Below, in pieces: positions 9,822 through 19,470 of a stretch of 53,522 bases of DNA (position 1 is its first letter; each line of letters begins with the position of its first letter). The position numbers were made by a program, and so were the translations under genes. The DNA is from Planctomycetota bacterium. GTDB taxonomy: Bacteria; Planctomycetota; Planctomycetia; Gemmatales; Gemmataceae. Location: assembly GCA_009920765.1 (NCBI GenBank), contig RFZJ01000017.1, forward strand, positions 1 through 53,522, read 5' to 3'. The notes under the pieces were generated by a model. The model worked only from the letters and a program-made list of their open reading frames with translations, was not told the origin of the DNA and did no database searches.

Positions 9822-10481
9822 ATGCTTTTTAAGTCTATTGCAATGCGTTTTTATGCCCTTTCTCTGAGTATTATCGTCGCAGGAACCCTGGCAGCGGCAG
9901 ATAAAGATGGCTACACCCCCATATTCAATGGCAAAAACATGGAAGGTTGGAAGTTTTTCTTCGACCCCAAAGCACCAAAGGATATTGACACATCTAAAAA
10001 CTGCACCGTCAAGGATGGTGCTATCATTTGCTCTGGCAAACCCACGGGCTTCTTCTACACAGAGAAATCTTTCACAAATTATGTTCTCGAATATGAATGG
10101 CGTTTCCCTGCAGGCAGCAAGCCAGAAAGTAACTCTGGCTGCCTTGTTCATATGCAAGAACCTTTCAACAAAAATTTCCCCCGCAGCCTGGAACCCCAGG
10201 GCAGATATCTGAACCATGGGAAAATCTTTACCATCGGCCTGGGAAAAGACGAGGTAACCTACAACAAGTTTGATCAGGAACTTCTTACCAAGCAACTCAA
10301 ACCCATGGGTGAATGGAGCAAAACCGAAGTCACTTGCCAGGCTGATGGCGTCGTGAAAGTGAAAGTTAACGGGGTGCAAGTCAGCGAATGCCAAAGTGTC
10401 TTGAAGAGTGGCCCGATTGGATTTCAATCTGAACAATCAGAAGTACATTTTCGCAATATCCGTCTGAAGCAACTGCCTTGA
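9822..10481 (+). CDS. Secreted DUF1080 (3-keto-disaccharide hydrolase-type) protein
   Basis: The 219-residue product has a signal peptide ending near LAAADK. A single DUF1080 jelly-roll domain follows: it opens with GYTPIFNGKNMEGWKFF and includes FTNYVLEYEWRFPAGS, SNSGCLVHM, and the closing GPIGFQSEQSEVHFRNIRLK. DUF1080 proteins are greatly expanded in Planctomycetota; some are annotated as 3-keto-disaccharide hydrolases and others probably bind glycans. It is shorter than multi-domain members and contains only this domain. An AGGA about 9 bases upstream supports the start at 9822; an in-frame ATG at 9843 is possible. It converges on the M24 peptidase gene with 8 bases between stop codons. 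Confidence 0.9.
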   Translation: MLFKSIAMRFYALSLSIIVAGTLAAADKDGYTPIFNGKNMEGWKFFFDPKAPKDIDTSKNCTVKDGAIICSGKPTGFFYTEKSFTNYVLEYEWRFPAGSKPESNSGCLVHMQEPFNKNFPRSLEPQGRYLNHGKIFTIGLGKDEVTYNKFDQELLTKQLKPMGEWSKTEVTCQADGVVKVKVNGVQVSECQSVLKSGPIGFQSEQSEVHFRNIRLKQLP

Positions 10482-10489
10482 TTATTTAA

Positions 10490-11578
10490 TTAGACAAGGC
10501 TGATATTGTGGTGGGTGAGGCATTCGAAACCTGATTCTGTAACCAGATAGTTTCGCTCGATGCGCAACCCACCAACATTTGGAACATAAAGCCCTGGTTC
10601 CAAGGTAACAACATCGCCAGCGACCAGGATTTCATCAGATCCCGGAACAATGAATGGCGCTTCTGGATGAGAAAGTCCCAAGCCATGCCCTGCATGGTGC
10701 GGGAAGTGGTCACTGAATCCCGCCTTAAGAAACACCTCCATGACTGATTGATAAACATGGCTGGCATTGACACCTTCAAGCAGGTTTTTTTCGCCTGCAT
10801 CCATGGCAAGCTTGGCGAGATCCATGAGTTGTTGCTGGGAAGAAGAAGGTTTTTTGCCGACAACAAGGGTATTGGTAAAATCGCAGCGATAGCCAAAAAG
10901 TACGACTGAAAAATCGAGAATAAACATATCTGATTCTTTAAGTTTCCGCTGGGTCGGGGGACCACCCTTACGCTCAGGGCCGGGAGAAACAGCAAAGTCG
11001 CCATAGACTATGAGAGGTTGCCCGCCATGTGCGGTGCAGATTTTCTGGACCTCGGAGTAGACATCAAGTTCAGTCATTCCGGGTGCAATATTTTCAAGAA
11101 CCCAAGCTTGTGCTTTTTCTGCGATTTGAGCCGACCGTTTAATAAGGGATATTTCATCGGGATATTTTTTACGCCTGAGTTTGCTGATGGCTTTGTGAAT
11201 TTCAACGCCCTGGCTTGTATCGATGCGGTCATGAATGAAAGCGCCCGGAAATCTTTTTTCGACTTCAGGAAGAAGAGCAAGTGCCCTAGTTGTCTTTGGG
11301 TGGGAGATACCATCATACCAGTTGACAGAAACAATATCATCAGCAACACAAAAACTCACAGAATCGGGCAATCGGGTATCATGAAAAACAACGCAACTTG
11401 CATCGGGATTAATAACAAGAAGGCCACCAAAGCCCGCCCCAAGACTGAAAGGATCGACATAAAAACCCGAAAGCCAGGTGAGATGGGCAGGATCTGAAAG
11501 CACAAGCGGGCTTTTGGGATTATCCATGAAGGCAAGGAAAGCCTGCCTTCGTTTAAGGCATGAATTTTTATCAAGCAT
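10490..11578 (-). CDS. M24 family metallopeptidase (Xaa-Pro aminopeptidase-like)
   Basis: This is a cytoplasmic dimetal peptidase of the creatinase/prolidase fold, without a signal peptide. A creatinase N-terminal domain (about residues 1-125) precedes the pita-bread catalytic domain. All five usual metal ligands can be placed: the two Asp of LDFSVVLFGYRCDF, the His of HAGHGLGL, the Glu of TLEPGLY and the Glu of RIERNYLV. The family removes N-terminal residues ahead of proline or cleaves X-Pro dipeptides. The start is placed at the ATG 11578 (AGG 8 bases upstream), giving 362 residues; a TTG at 11596 extends the frame by six codons. It is probably monocistronic. Confidence 0.92.
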   Translation of the reverse strand: MLDKNSCLKRRQAFLAFMDNPKSPLVLSDPAHLTWLSGFYVDPFSLGAGFGGLLVINPDASCVVFHDTRLPDSVSFCVADDIVSVNWYDGISHPKTTRALALLPEVEKRFPGAFIHDRIDTSQGVEIHKAISKLRRKKYPDEISLIKRSAQIAEKAQAWVLENIAPGMTELDVYSEVQKICTAHGGQPLIVYGDFAVSPGPERKGGPPTQRKLKESDMFILDFSVVLFGYRCDFTNTLVVGKKPSSSQQQLMDLAKLAMDAGEKNLLEGVNASHVYQSVMEVFLKAGFSDHFPHHAGHGLGLSHPEAPFIVPGSDEILVAGDVVTLEPGLYVPNVGGLRIERNYLVTESGFECLTHHNISLV

Positions 11579-11775
11579 GAATAGGCCTTTCAACAAATCA
11601 GGACAAATATTCCATTAGAATATTAACAGTACCTTCTTTTGTCGATATGGCCTGCTTAACCGTTAATGTTTAACGCATATAGGTAAAAGTTTACCCAGTT
11701 TAGGTTGCGATATGAGTCGAGCTAGTTTACCCTGAATGCTAGGAAATTTGCACACGGTTTATGCAGGTAAGACCC

Positions 11776-12942
11776 ATGATTTCAACAAGAGTTAATTTAG
11801 CTGGCTTTTTCGTCATTTCAAGCCTAATGGCAATAGGTGCAGACAAGCCACTAGAGCTAAATGAACTGCAAATCCGGGAACTGGTAAAACAACTTGGTTC
11901 AGATTCTTTCGTATCGCGTGAACAAGCAAGTGAACAGATTTTAAGGCAGGGATATCGATCCATGCCGGCCTTGGAAAATGGCCTGACTAATCCAGATTAC
12001 GAAGTGGTACGAAGGGTGCGAATACTGATATCCCTAATAAGCGAATCGGAAAAGAAGACAAAGTTACAGGCATTTCTGGAAGATGTGGACGGGAGCAAAA
12101 ACACGGTGCTTCCCGGCTGGGAGAGGTTTGAAAAACTTGTTGGGAAAAGCACCTCTTCAAGGGCCCTTTACGGGCAGATTTATAAAGCCGACCCCGGCTT
12201 GATGGATGAAGTTGAAAACGACAAAAACATTGGCAAGGCCATAGTATCCGAAAAAGCACAATGGCTTCACAACAGCATTTTCAGCCCAATAGCAGGGAAA
12301 ACCATAAACCTTGAACTAGGGGATATTGGGGCGGTGCTTTTTGCTGCAACCATGCCTAATATGGAACTGCCCCAGGAAGTTGTCAACAACATAACAAACC
12401 TTCTTTACCAGCCTTCCGCAAGAGATGCAATCAGCTCATCCAAAGGAACCAGCCCTTTTAGAAAACTTCTAGGCACTTGGATGCTTCAGCAAACAGACCC
12501 CAACATTATTTCTCAGCACTTGCACCTCTCACAAAACATGAACATGACAGAAGGCTTGCAACTGGCACGGAAAGCAGCATCTGAAAAATCAATGCCCGTA
12601 TACACTAAAACCGTGGCCCTGACCCTTTTGGGAAAAATGGGCAGTGCCGAAGATTCTGGATTACTGAGAAATTTCCTGGGCGATGAAACAGTGGTGGGAA
12701 ACTTTCAACTGCCCAACCAGCAAAAAGGAAGCACGCAAGTTCGGGATGTTGCCCTTGCGATGCTGGTACACATGAGCGGGCAATCCCACAAAGATTATGG
12801 ATTCAGTTTCGCACGGGACAACCAGGCACTTTTTTTCAATCCATACATGCTGGGATTTACCACACAAGAAAGCCGAATGGTCGCAATGAAGAAGTGGGAA
12901 ACTTATTTCACAAGCAAACCCGTACAAAAAACAAAAAGCTAA
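11776..12942 (+). CDS. Secreted HEAT-like helical repeat protein, unknown function
   Basis: The 388-residue product has a signal peptide (cleavage near MAIGADKP) and an alpha-helical body. Residues about 25-85 (LVKQLGSDSFVSREQASEQIL..) match the HEAT/armadillo-like opening common in exported planctomycete proteins. Later helices near residues 270-370 again look like HEAT repeats (KTVALTLLGKMGSAEDSGLLRNFL). No catalytic motif is visible. The ATG at 11776 is chosen over 11761 because AGG lies 8 bases before it. Its stop overlaps the stop of the converging regulator gene by 4 bases. Confidence 0.8.
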   Translation: MISTRVNLAGFFVISSLMAIGADKPLELNELQIRELVKQLGSDSFVSREQASEQILRQGYRSMPALENGLTNPDYEVVRRVRILISLISESEKKTKLQAFLEDVDGSKNTVLPGWERFEKLVGKSTSSRALYGQIYKADPGLMDEVENDKNIGKAIVSEKAQWLHNSIFSPIAGKTINLELGDIGAVLFAATMPNMELPQEVVNNITNLLYQPSARDAISSSKGTSPFRKLLGTWMLQQTDPNIISQHLHLSQNMNMTEGLQLARKAASEKSMPVYTKTVALTLLGKMGSAEDSGLLRNFLGDETVVGNFQLPNQQKGSTQVRDVALAMLVHMSGQSHKDYGFSFARDNQALFFNPYMLGFTTQESRMVAMKKWETYFTSKPVQKTKS

Positions 12943-13913
12943 CTTGCTTTATGTTTTTTAATCATGGTGATTTGGTTGCCACGCTCATTATGCTCGACAT
13001 GATCCATGAAAGTTCGGATCAATAGCATTCCCCTGCCAGTAACTTTGTCAAGGTTTTCGGGTTCAAATGGATTGGGAAGACTGGTGGGGTTGAAGCCCGG
13101 ACCTTCATCAGCAATAGTAAAGCGAATCTCTTCCTTCGAAATCCTGGCAACAAAAATAACTTTACGACCTGCATAGGGCTTTTGTTTTTTTCGCTCGTCT
13201 GCGAGTGAGTAAAAATAGTCCTCATCATCGTCCCGCAATTTGGAATCAAGCTCCAGGTTGCCATGAAGCATTGCGTTTGTAAGTGCTTCGTGCAATGCAA
13301 CCCCGATAAGCATCATGGAATTGGGTTCACAGAAATTAAACTGGCCGACAAGATGTTCGATATGGCTGACCATAGGGGAAACATGAGAGATATCATTTTC
13401 CAAAATAAAATTAACTTCATGACAAACAAGAGCATCATTTACAATTTGAAGGTTTTTTTCATTGCGCAAGGTGGAAAGGACTTCATTCAAAGTTGAGTGC
13501 AGTTCATTGGCAAGCAATTTTTTAGGGACATAACTGGCGGCACCAGCGCGCAAAACCCGGACTGCAAGTTCTTCGTTGCCATGGGCAGTCATAAGGATGA
13601 TGGGGATTTTGGAAAATTCCTTGCGGATTTTTTGAACCAACTCAACGCCATCCATGTCAGGCATGAAGAGATCGGTAAGGATGACATCAGGGTTTGAGTT
13701 TTTAAGAAATTCGAGAGCTTCATTACCATTGGAAGAAAAGAACACCTGCCAACCTGGCTGGGAATTGACCAACCCACCGACCAAGTGACGATCAACAGGG
13801 GAATCATCAACCACAAGCACTTTGCGGGTGACGATCGAATCTTGGTTTTCATTAAAATCGCGATTCAGGTTCAAAGCCAGTTGGCCCCCCGAAATAATGA
13901 GCAAAATACCCAA
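12939..13913 (-). CDS. Response regulator fused to RsbW-like ATPase domain
   Basis: An N-terminal receiver domain spans about residues 31-150: the acidic pair is D36/D37, the phospho-acceptor D81 lies in ILTDLFMPDMDG, with T109 and K131 as switch residues. A GHKL ATPase domain follows at about 190-320, with N box HEALTNAMLHGN, G1 DEGPGF and G2 GRGMLLI. No histidine phospho-acceptor helix is present, so the ATPase is more like the anti-sigma kinase RsbW/SpoIIAB than a sensor kinase. The likely role is phosphorylation-controlled binding or phosphorylation of a partner protein. The frame has no ATG before the receiver domain; a TTG (13913 or further in) or GTG must serve, so the first roughly 30 residues are uncertain. 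Confidence 0.88.
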   Translation of the reverse strand: MGILLIISGGQLALNLNRDFNENQDSIVTRKVLVVDDSPVDRHLVGGLVNSQPGWQVFFSSNGNEALEFLKNSNPDVILTDLFMPDMDGVELVQKIRKEFSKIPIILMTAHGNEELAVRVLRAGAASYVPKKLLANELHSTLNEVLSTLRNEKNLQIVNDALVCHEVNFILENDISHVSPMVSHIEHLVGQFNFCEPNSMMLIGVALHEALTNAMLHGNLELDSKLRDDDEDYFYSLADERKKQKPYAGRKVIFVARISKEEIRFTIADEGPGFNPTSLPNPFEPENLDKVTGRGMLLIRTFMDHVEHNERGNQITMIKKHKAS

Positions 13914-14129
13914 AAATTAAAATCACCCAATTGCCATTAGTACTTCAACAAAAATCTATCCATGATTATACTTAAAAACTTAAAGAATAGCTTACTATAT
14001 TTTTAGTTTGAAGGGGAAAGTGATTCAAGAGAATGTAAAAAGCGATATAATTAAACCTTAAAGGCCATAAACAAGGATAATTAAGCTGATATCTAAAGAT
14101 AAACTAAATTTTTCGAAAAAGAAAATATC

Positions 14130-15194
14130 ATGAATAAATACAAGGTTCAAAAAGATAGCAGGTTAATCGATAATCCGAGATTTCGGGTTGTTGTCGCTAT
14201 TTCAGGGACCGTAGGAATTTTAATTTTATCTTGGGCCCTCTTAACGCCTAGGGCACCTGAGGGAATGGTATGGATCCCCCCGGGAGAATTTTCCATGGGC
14301 GATGATTCCGACCGGGAAAAATATGCGGATGCATTACCGGTGCACCGGGTCAGGCTTCATGGGTTTTACATCGATAAAACCGAGGTCACCAATTCACAGT
14401 ATCAAAAATTTGTTGATGCAACGGGTTATAAGACGGTTGCAGAAAGGCCGTTAGACCCCAAAGACTTTCCTGATGTGCCACCAGAAAAATTAGTTCCTGG
14501 AGCAGGAGTATTTTCTCCACCCGTGCAAGAAGTTGTCGACTGCTCAGAATGCAACCAATGGTGGAAATACAAAGAAGGTGTCTGTTGGAAAAACCCAGAA
14601 GGCAAAGATAGCAACTACAAGGGCAGGGAAAACCACCCCGTGGTTTATGTAGCCTGGGAAGATGCGGTGGCTTATTGCAAGTGGGCAGGAAAAAGATTAC
14701 CCACAGAAGCCGAGTGGGAATACGCAGCACGCGGGGGACTAGAGCGCCAGCCTTATTCTTGGGGTTCAGAATCACCATTCGAAGGTAAACCCAAGGCGAA
14801 CATTTGGCAGGGCCCTTTCCCTAATCGGGATGACAAAACCGATGGGTTTGGTGGCACTGCGCCCGTTAAGAGTTACCAACCAAACGGATACGGGCTATAC
14901 GATGTCAGTGGCAATGTTTGGGAATGGTGTGCAGACTGGTACAGGCCTGATGCTTATTCCCTTTTGTATCGTGGGTTGGATTCGGACGCATTAAAAATAC
15001 CATTGTTAAACCCCAAGGGGCCAGCGTCGCCTATAGACCCCCATGGAAATGAAACCAAGGTTCGGGTGCAACGGGGCGGATCTTTTCTTTGCAGTGCCAA
15101 TTACTGTGTTCGATACCGGGTTGGTTTAAGAATGCATGGTGCTGAAGACACAGGGCTTTCTCATACAGGATTTCGCTGCGTGCTTGACCCATGA
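14130..15194 (+). CDS. Formylglycine-generating enzyme candidate, membrane-anchored
   Basis: A single N-terminal transmembrane anchor (about residues 19-38) precedes a full FGE-sulfatase domain. Landmarks are GMVWIPPGEFSMGDD, GFYIDKTEVTNSQYQKFVDATGY, VAWEDAVAYCKWAGKRLP, TEAEWEYAARGG and SGNVWEWCADWY. The active-site segment reads GGSFLCSANYC, placing two cysteines at 321 and 326 with the spacing of the catalytic pair of SUMF1, followed by the family's RYR. An extra CxxC (C138/C141) lies in the middle. True FGEs oxidise a sulfatase cysteine to formylglycine. The stop overlaps the start of the next gene (ATGA), so the pair is translationally coupled. No sulfatase gene is in this window. Confidence 0.9.
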   Translation: MNKYKVQKDSRLIDNPRFRVVVAISGTVGILILSWALLTPRAPEGMVWIPPGEFSMGDDSDREKYADALPVHRVRLHGFYIDKTEVTNSQYQKFVDATGYKTVAERPLDPKDFPDVPPEKLVPGAGVFSPPVQEVVDCSECNQWWKYKEGVCWKNPEGKDSNYKGRENHPVVYVAWEDAVAYCKWAGKRLPTEAEWEYAARGGLERQPYSWGSESPFEGKPKANIWQGPFPNRDDKTDGFGGTAPVKSYQPNGYGLYDVSGNVWEWCADWYRPDAYSLLYRGLDSDALKIPLLNPKGPASPIDPHGNETKVRVQRGGSFLCSANYCVRYRVGLRMHGAEDTGLSHTGFRCVLDP

Positions 15195-18133
15195 ACCTAT
15201 TAGCCTATCTAGCTTTGGCGTTAATTACATCATTGCAATTATCAAATCAAGTCCCCGAAGTTAAGATGCCTGCGGGTTTCGAAATCCTTCCCTATGCAGA
15301 TGACTCCCTGGCAAGTGACATTTATTGTTTATCAATAAGCCCCAAGGGCGATGTGATGGTATCGGGCAAGGGATACTTTCGCATACTTGTTGATTCGAAC
15401 ACAGATGGAAAAGCAGACAGCTTCAGGAACTTCGGGCAGGCTCCATCCGATGGGGCAACCGGGCTCCTCTTCGAGAAAAATTCATTATGGTTCACTGGAA
15501 ATCAAGGGCTCTGGTCTATTCCGATTGCTGATGATGGAGTAACCGCAGCAGGCCCGGGAATAAAACATCTGTCTTTTAAAACCGGTGGTGAACATGAGGC
15601 CCATGCAATCCGAAGGGGCCCCGATGGATTGATTTACATTTTATGTGGCAACAACACAGGCATTAATTCATCCTTTGCATTGGAGAACTCTTCACCTGTA
15701 AAAAATCCCATCGCAGGTACAGTCATCAAATACAATCCAGAAAACAAAAAGACCGAAATCTTTGCTGATGGGTTACGCAATCCCTACTGTTTTGATTTTA
15801 ATCTGGATGGTGAACTATTCACCTTTGATTCTGACAACGAACGCTGCATCGCACTCCCCTGGTATGAACCCACCAGGATCTATCACTTGATTTCTGGAGG
15901 AAGATATGGATGGTGGAACCCGCAGCATTCAGAAACCTGGCGGTCGCCTCCATCCCATGCAGACATCCTTCCACCTATTGCAACTGCAGGCAGAGGTTCT
16001 CCTACCGGGGTACTCTGCTACAAGGGGAACCACTTCCCCGCAAAATATCAGGGCGCACTTTTTATATTAGATTGGACCTTCGGTAGGATTCTAACTTGCG
16101 AGCTTCAACCCAAGGATTCTTCCTTTAGCACCAATCCGGATATTTTTCTTGAGCCCAAAGGGAACTCTGGTTTTGCACCTACTGCATTGGATATGAACCC
16201 ACTTACGGGAGAACTTTTTGTTTGCATCGGTGGGCGTGGCACCAAAGGCTCTGTTTTTCGCATCAGGCACCAAACGAATTCTGATTCTGCAAGTACCCTG
16301 CCCTACAGGGTTAAAAGGATTAACCCAGAAAAAGCATTAATTACAGCAGAATCTTCGCCAAATCTTTTAGAACGAAGAAAAGCGATTGAGTTCCTCCGTT
16401 TCGATCCAACCTTATCCGCTGAATCCATCAGCAAAATTTTTTCTGCCAACGCCTATCATCCGGATCGTTTTATCAGGTATGCAACCACCAAGTTGATTGA
16501 GGCTCACGAAGGACAAAACATTAAGCCAGGCAACGCAATTGCAGCAAACACCTTGGGGTTGGCGCTGGTGAAAACGCAGCCTGCAAAAACCGGGATAATT
16601 GCACTTGAAAACGCAACCAACACGAAACTTTCTTTTGCAACACGCATTGATTCGGTCCGCATCATGCAGATGGCAATGGGTGAGCTTCCCAATGTTTCAC
16701 AGCGTGGAAATTACCGCGAGGGATATTCAATCAAACAACTTAAAGAATCATGGATTCCTAGCCCCGACCAAAAAAAACTTCTTGCCCTTGCTTATCCTTC
16801 GGGAGATTCAACCCTTAACTTTGAATTGGAACGAACCTTTGGCTTGATGAAATTCAATGACGAAAAAACCTTAAGCCTGCTTCTTGATCAGTTAACTCTT
16901 TCGTCTGACCCTATGAGAAAAATTCATTTACTAGCATCCATGGCGCAGGCCGGATCTTCATTTTCAGAGTCGCAAAAATCCAGGGTTATTAAGGCAATGC
17001 TAAATCTTGGGACAGAGCTTGACGAAAAAGGCATGAAGCGAGACCGGAACTGGCCATTGCGATTGCAGGAGATCTTTGCTGATCTTTCCAGAAACAACAA
17101 AAATTTCACTAGTTTGGTTGCAAATGAAGACACCTTTGGGCTGCCTGATCATGTCATATATCTGCGTGAAATGAACGAAGAAAAAAAGACGGCAGCCAAA
17201 AAATTTGCAGAGAAGATGCTGGCAAAACCAGAATTCGCTTGGAATGCACAATCCGTGCGAGTTTTGGAATTGCTACGCCCTGAAGAATCGTTCCCAGCAG
17301 TCAGGGCGATTTGGGGAGAACATGGCTTGGATGAACTTCTAATCAAAATTCTTGCAAAAAATCCAATGCGGGAGGATTTACAAAAGTTTACCACACTTCT
17401 GCGCCTGATCTCGAATGATGATTTACCTGAAATTCTTCACGCATTGGAAAAGCTTGCGCCTTTGGAAGAAAGCGATTATTTGCTTCTGGCCCAAAAACTT
17501 CCAAACCTTCCAAGCGAGTCAAAATACAAGGCACTCCAAGAACAAGTGTTTTCTCTTTTACGCAGGAAGTGGACCAATGCACCTGCTAACAACCAAATGC
17601 AAGATTGGATTACATGGGCAAAAACAAATGATCCCAAACTTTTGGCATCTTTGACCGTGTCGGGGGGAATCAGCCTGGATCAATGGAAAACCCGCATTGA
17701 GAAAATTAAATGGGACGAAGGGGATATATTAAAAGGAAAGAAAACCTTCACCCAGCTTAAGTGTGCATCCTGCCATTCTGGCTCTCAGGCACTGGGCCCT
17801 GCGCTCGAGGGAGTTACCCAAAGATTTTCCCGGTTTGATCTTTTAAATGCGATCATCCATCCGGACAAGGATGTACCCAATAGGTATCGCGCAATTGCCT
17901 ACACCACCACCAAAGGCAAAATCATCCTGGGACTGGTGGTTTATGAATCTGCCGATGGGGTGCTTTTGCAAACATCCACAGGAGAACCTCAACGACTATC
18001 CGGGGATGAAATAACTCTCAGGCAACAAACGCAACGATCGATTATGCCAGTGGGCTTGCTGGATAATGCAAAAGATAATGAAATCGCAGATCTTTTTGCA
18101 TACATGAAAAGCCTTGGTAAAACAGGCAAATAA
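15191..18133 (+). CDS. PVC-type heme-binding membrane-bound dehydrogenase-like protein
   Basis: The 980-residue product has a signal peptide (about residues 1-18). Its N-terminal six-blade propeller resembles PQQ-type sugar dehydrogenases and the planctomycete 'putative membrane-bound dehydrogenase' family: MPAGFEILPYADD, RRGPDGLIYILCGNN and LRNPYCFDFNLDGELFTFDSDNE. A long helical, HEAT-like middle spans about residues 380-830. The C-terminal c-type heme domain has CASCH at residues 858-862, a possible distal Met in RSIMPVGLL, and ends IADLFAYMKSL. It probably couples oxidation of a substrate, perhaps a sugar, to a periplasmic electron acceptor. It overlaps the upstream FGE candidate by 4 bases. 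Confidence 0.92.
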   Translation: MNLLAYLALALITSLQLSNQVPEVKMPAGFEILPYADDSLASDIYCLSISPKGDVMVSGKGYFRILVDSNTDGKADSFRNFGQAPSDGATGLLFEKNSLWFTGNQGLWSIPIADDGVTAAGPGIKHLSFKTGGEHEAHAIRRGPDGLIYILCGNNTGINSSFALENSSPVKNPIAGTVIKYNPENKKTEIFADGLRNPYCFDFNLDGELFTFDSDNERCIALPWYEPTRIYHLISGGRYGWWNPQHSETWRSPPSHADILPPIATAGRGSPTGVLCYKGNHFPAKYQGALFILDWTFGRILTCELQPKDSSFSTNPDIFLEPKGNSGFAPTALDMNPLTGELFVCIGGRGTKGSVFRIRHQTNSDSASTLPYRVKRINPEKALITAESSPNLLERRKAIEFLRFDPTLSAESISKIFSANAYHPDRFIRYATTKLIEAHEGQNIKPGNAIAANTLGLALVKTQPAKTGIIALENATNTKLSFATRIDSVRIMQMAMGELPNVSQRGNYREGYSIKQLKESWIPSPDQKKLLALAYPSGDSTLNFELERTFGLMKFNDEKTLSLLLDQLTLSSDPMRKIHLLASMAQAGSSFSESQKSRVIKAMLNLGTELDEKGMKRDRNWPLRLQEIFADLSRNNKNFTSLVANEDTFGLPDHVIYLREMNEEKKTAAKKFAEKMLAKPEFAWNAQSVRVLELLRPEESFPAVRAIWGEHGLDELLIKILAKNPMREDLQKFTTLLRLISNDDLPEILHALEKLAPLEESDYLLLAQKLPNLPSESKYKALQEQVFSLLRRKWTNAPANNQMQDWITWAKTNDPKLLASLTVSGGISLDQWKTRIEKIKWDEGDILKGKKTFTQLKCASCHSGSQALGPALEGVTQRFSRFDLLNAIIHPDKDVPNRYRAIAYTTTKGKIILGLVVYESADGVLLQTSTGEPQRLSGDEITLRQQTQRSIMPVGLLDNAKDNEIADLFAYMKSLGKTGK

Positions 18134-18282
18134 AAAATTACGGGATTATTACTCCCCTTACTTTAAGCTCTCAAATGGAAATCTAGGCAAAATTGGTTGT
18201 TGCATCTTTTCAGCAAAAGATCTTCGTCTAGCTTAAAAAACAATACCCAAGTACACTTGCACAGCCTTTTTGTTTTGTTGGA

Positions 18283-19440
18283 ATGACAGGTGCAATGTTG
18301 AAACCACGAATCGTTTTTATCCATGATTGGTTGACGGGAATGCGTGGGGGTGAAAAATGCCTCGAATCGCTATGCAAACTATTTCCCGAGGCAAAATTAT
18401 ACACTCTGCTTCACAAAAAAGGCGCGCTCAGTTCCACGATCGAAAACTTAAAACCTCAAACATCCTGGCTGGGAAAACTTCCGGGGGTGCATCATTACTA
18501 TCGATATCTGCTACCTTTGATGCCCGGCGCAATTGAATCAATTAAAATTCCCGAATGTGATCTTGTTGTAAGCTTAAGCCATTGTGTAGCAAAAGGTATC
18601 ATTCCCCCCAAGGGCGTACCCCATTTATGTTATTGTTTCACCCCGGTAAGATATGCATGGCACTTGCGGGATGATTACTTTGAAACAGGCGAAAAGCCCA
18701 GCATTAAAAAGAAGATGGCTGCACCGGTGTTGAACCATCTTCGGGAATGGGACAAAAAAACATCCGCGCGGGTAAGCCATTTCATTGCGATCAGTAAAAC
18801 AATTCAAAGCAGGATAACCGATTGTTATTCCCGCGAAAGTTCGGTGGTTTACCCTCCGGTAGATACCGACTTTTATGTACCTGCAAACTCCCAACGAGAA
18901 GATTTCTACCTCGTCGTTTCTGCTTTCGCTCCCTACAAGCGGATTGATCTTGCAATTGAAGCTTGCAAATCACTGGGAAAAAAACTGGTAATCATTGGTA
19001 CCGGACAAGACGAAAAAAGGCTTCGTTCGCTTGCAGGGCCCCAGACACATTTTCTTGGCTGGCAAACCGATGCTTCCATTCGCGACCACATGCAAAGATG
19101 CAGGGCCCTGCTCTTTCCTGGATTCGAAGATTTTGGAATTGTTCCAGTGGAAGCGCAAGCATGCGGGGCTCCCGTGATAGCTTTGGGAAAAGGTGGCGCT
19201 ACAGAAACAATCATTGGCACGGAATCAGGAAATGAAGCGACGGGATTATTCTTTGCAGAACCCTCGATTGAATGCATCACCAATGCCATAAGGGAGTTTG
19301 ATAAGGAAAAGAATTCCTACAGCAGCCATGCAGCACGCAAATTGGCGATGACATTCAACCAGAAAAATTTTGAGCAAGGTATGCTTGATCAAATTTCGAA
19401 ATTTGTTTCCGGCAACTCAGCAACCAAAGTTGCAGCATAA
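18283..19440 (+). CDS. Group 1 (GT4-type) glycosyltransferase
   Basis: This 385-residue cytoplasmic GT-B protein opens with IVFIHDWLTGMRGGEKCLESL. Its C-terminal nucleotide-sugar domain contains VSAFAPYKRIDLAIEA, LVIIGTGQDEKRL and EDFGIVPVEAQACGAPVIALGKGG, which supplies the EX7E signature. It resembles WbaZ-like mannosyltransferases used for exopolysaccharide or O-antigen assembly; donor and acceptor are unknown. A second ATG at 18295 (with AGG upstream) may be the real start. No other polysaccharide genes adjoin it. Confidence 0.92.
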   Translation: MTGAMLKPRIVFIHDWLTGMRGGEKCLESLCKLFPEAKLYTLLHKKGALSSTIENLKPQTSWLGKLPGVHHYYRYLLPLMPGAIESIKIPECDLVVSLSHCVAKGIIPPKGVPHLCYCFTPVRYAWHLRDDYFETGEKPSIKKKMAAPVLNHLREWDKKTSARVSHFIAISKTIQSRITDCYSRESSVVYPPVDTDFYVPANSQREDFYLVVSAFAPYKRIDLAIEACKSLGKKLVIIGTGQDEKRLRSLAGPQTHFLGWQTDASIRDHMQRCRALLFPGFEDFGIVPVEAQACGAPVIALGKGGATETIIGTESGNEATGLFFAEPSIECITNAIREFDKEKNSYSSHAARKLAMTFNQKNFEQGMLDQISKFVSGNSATKVAA

Positions 19441-19470
19441 AGTTTGTTTTAGCAAATCAATCAACCAACA

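Noticed and set aside
10475..10500. Hairpin (GCCTTG/CAAGGC) between the DUF1080 and M24 genes as a terminator
   Set aside because: Only a 6-bp stem with a 14-base loop and no T-run on either strand.
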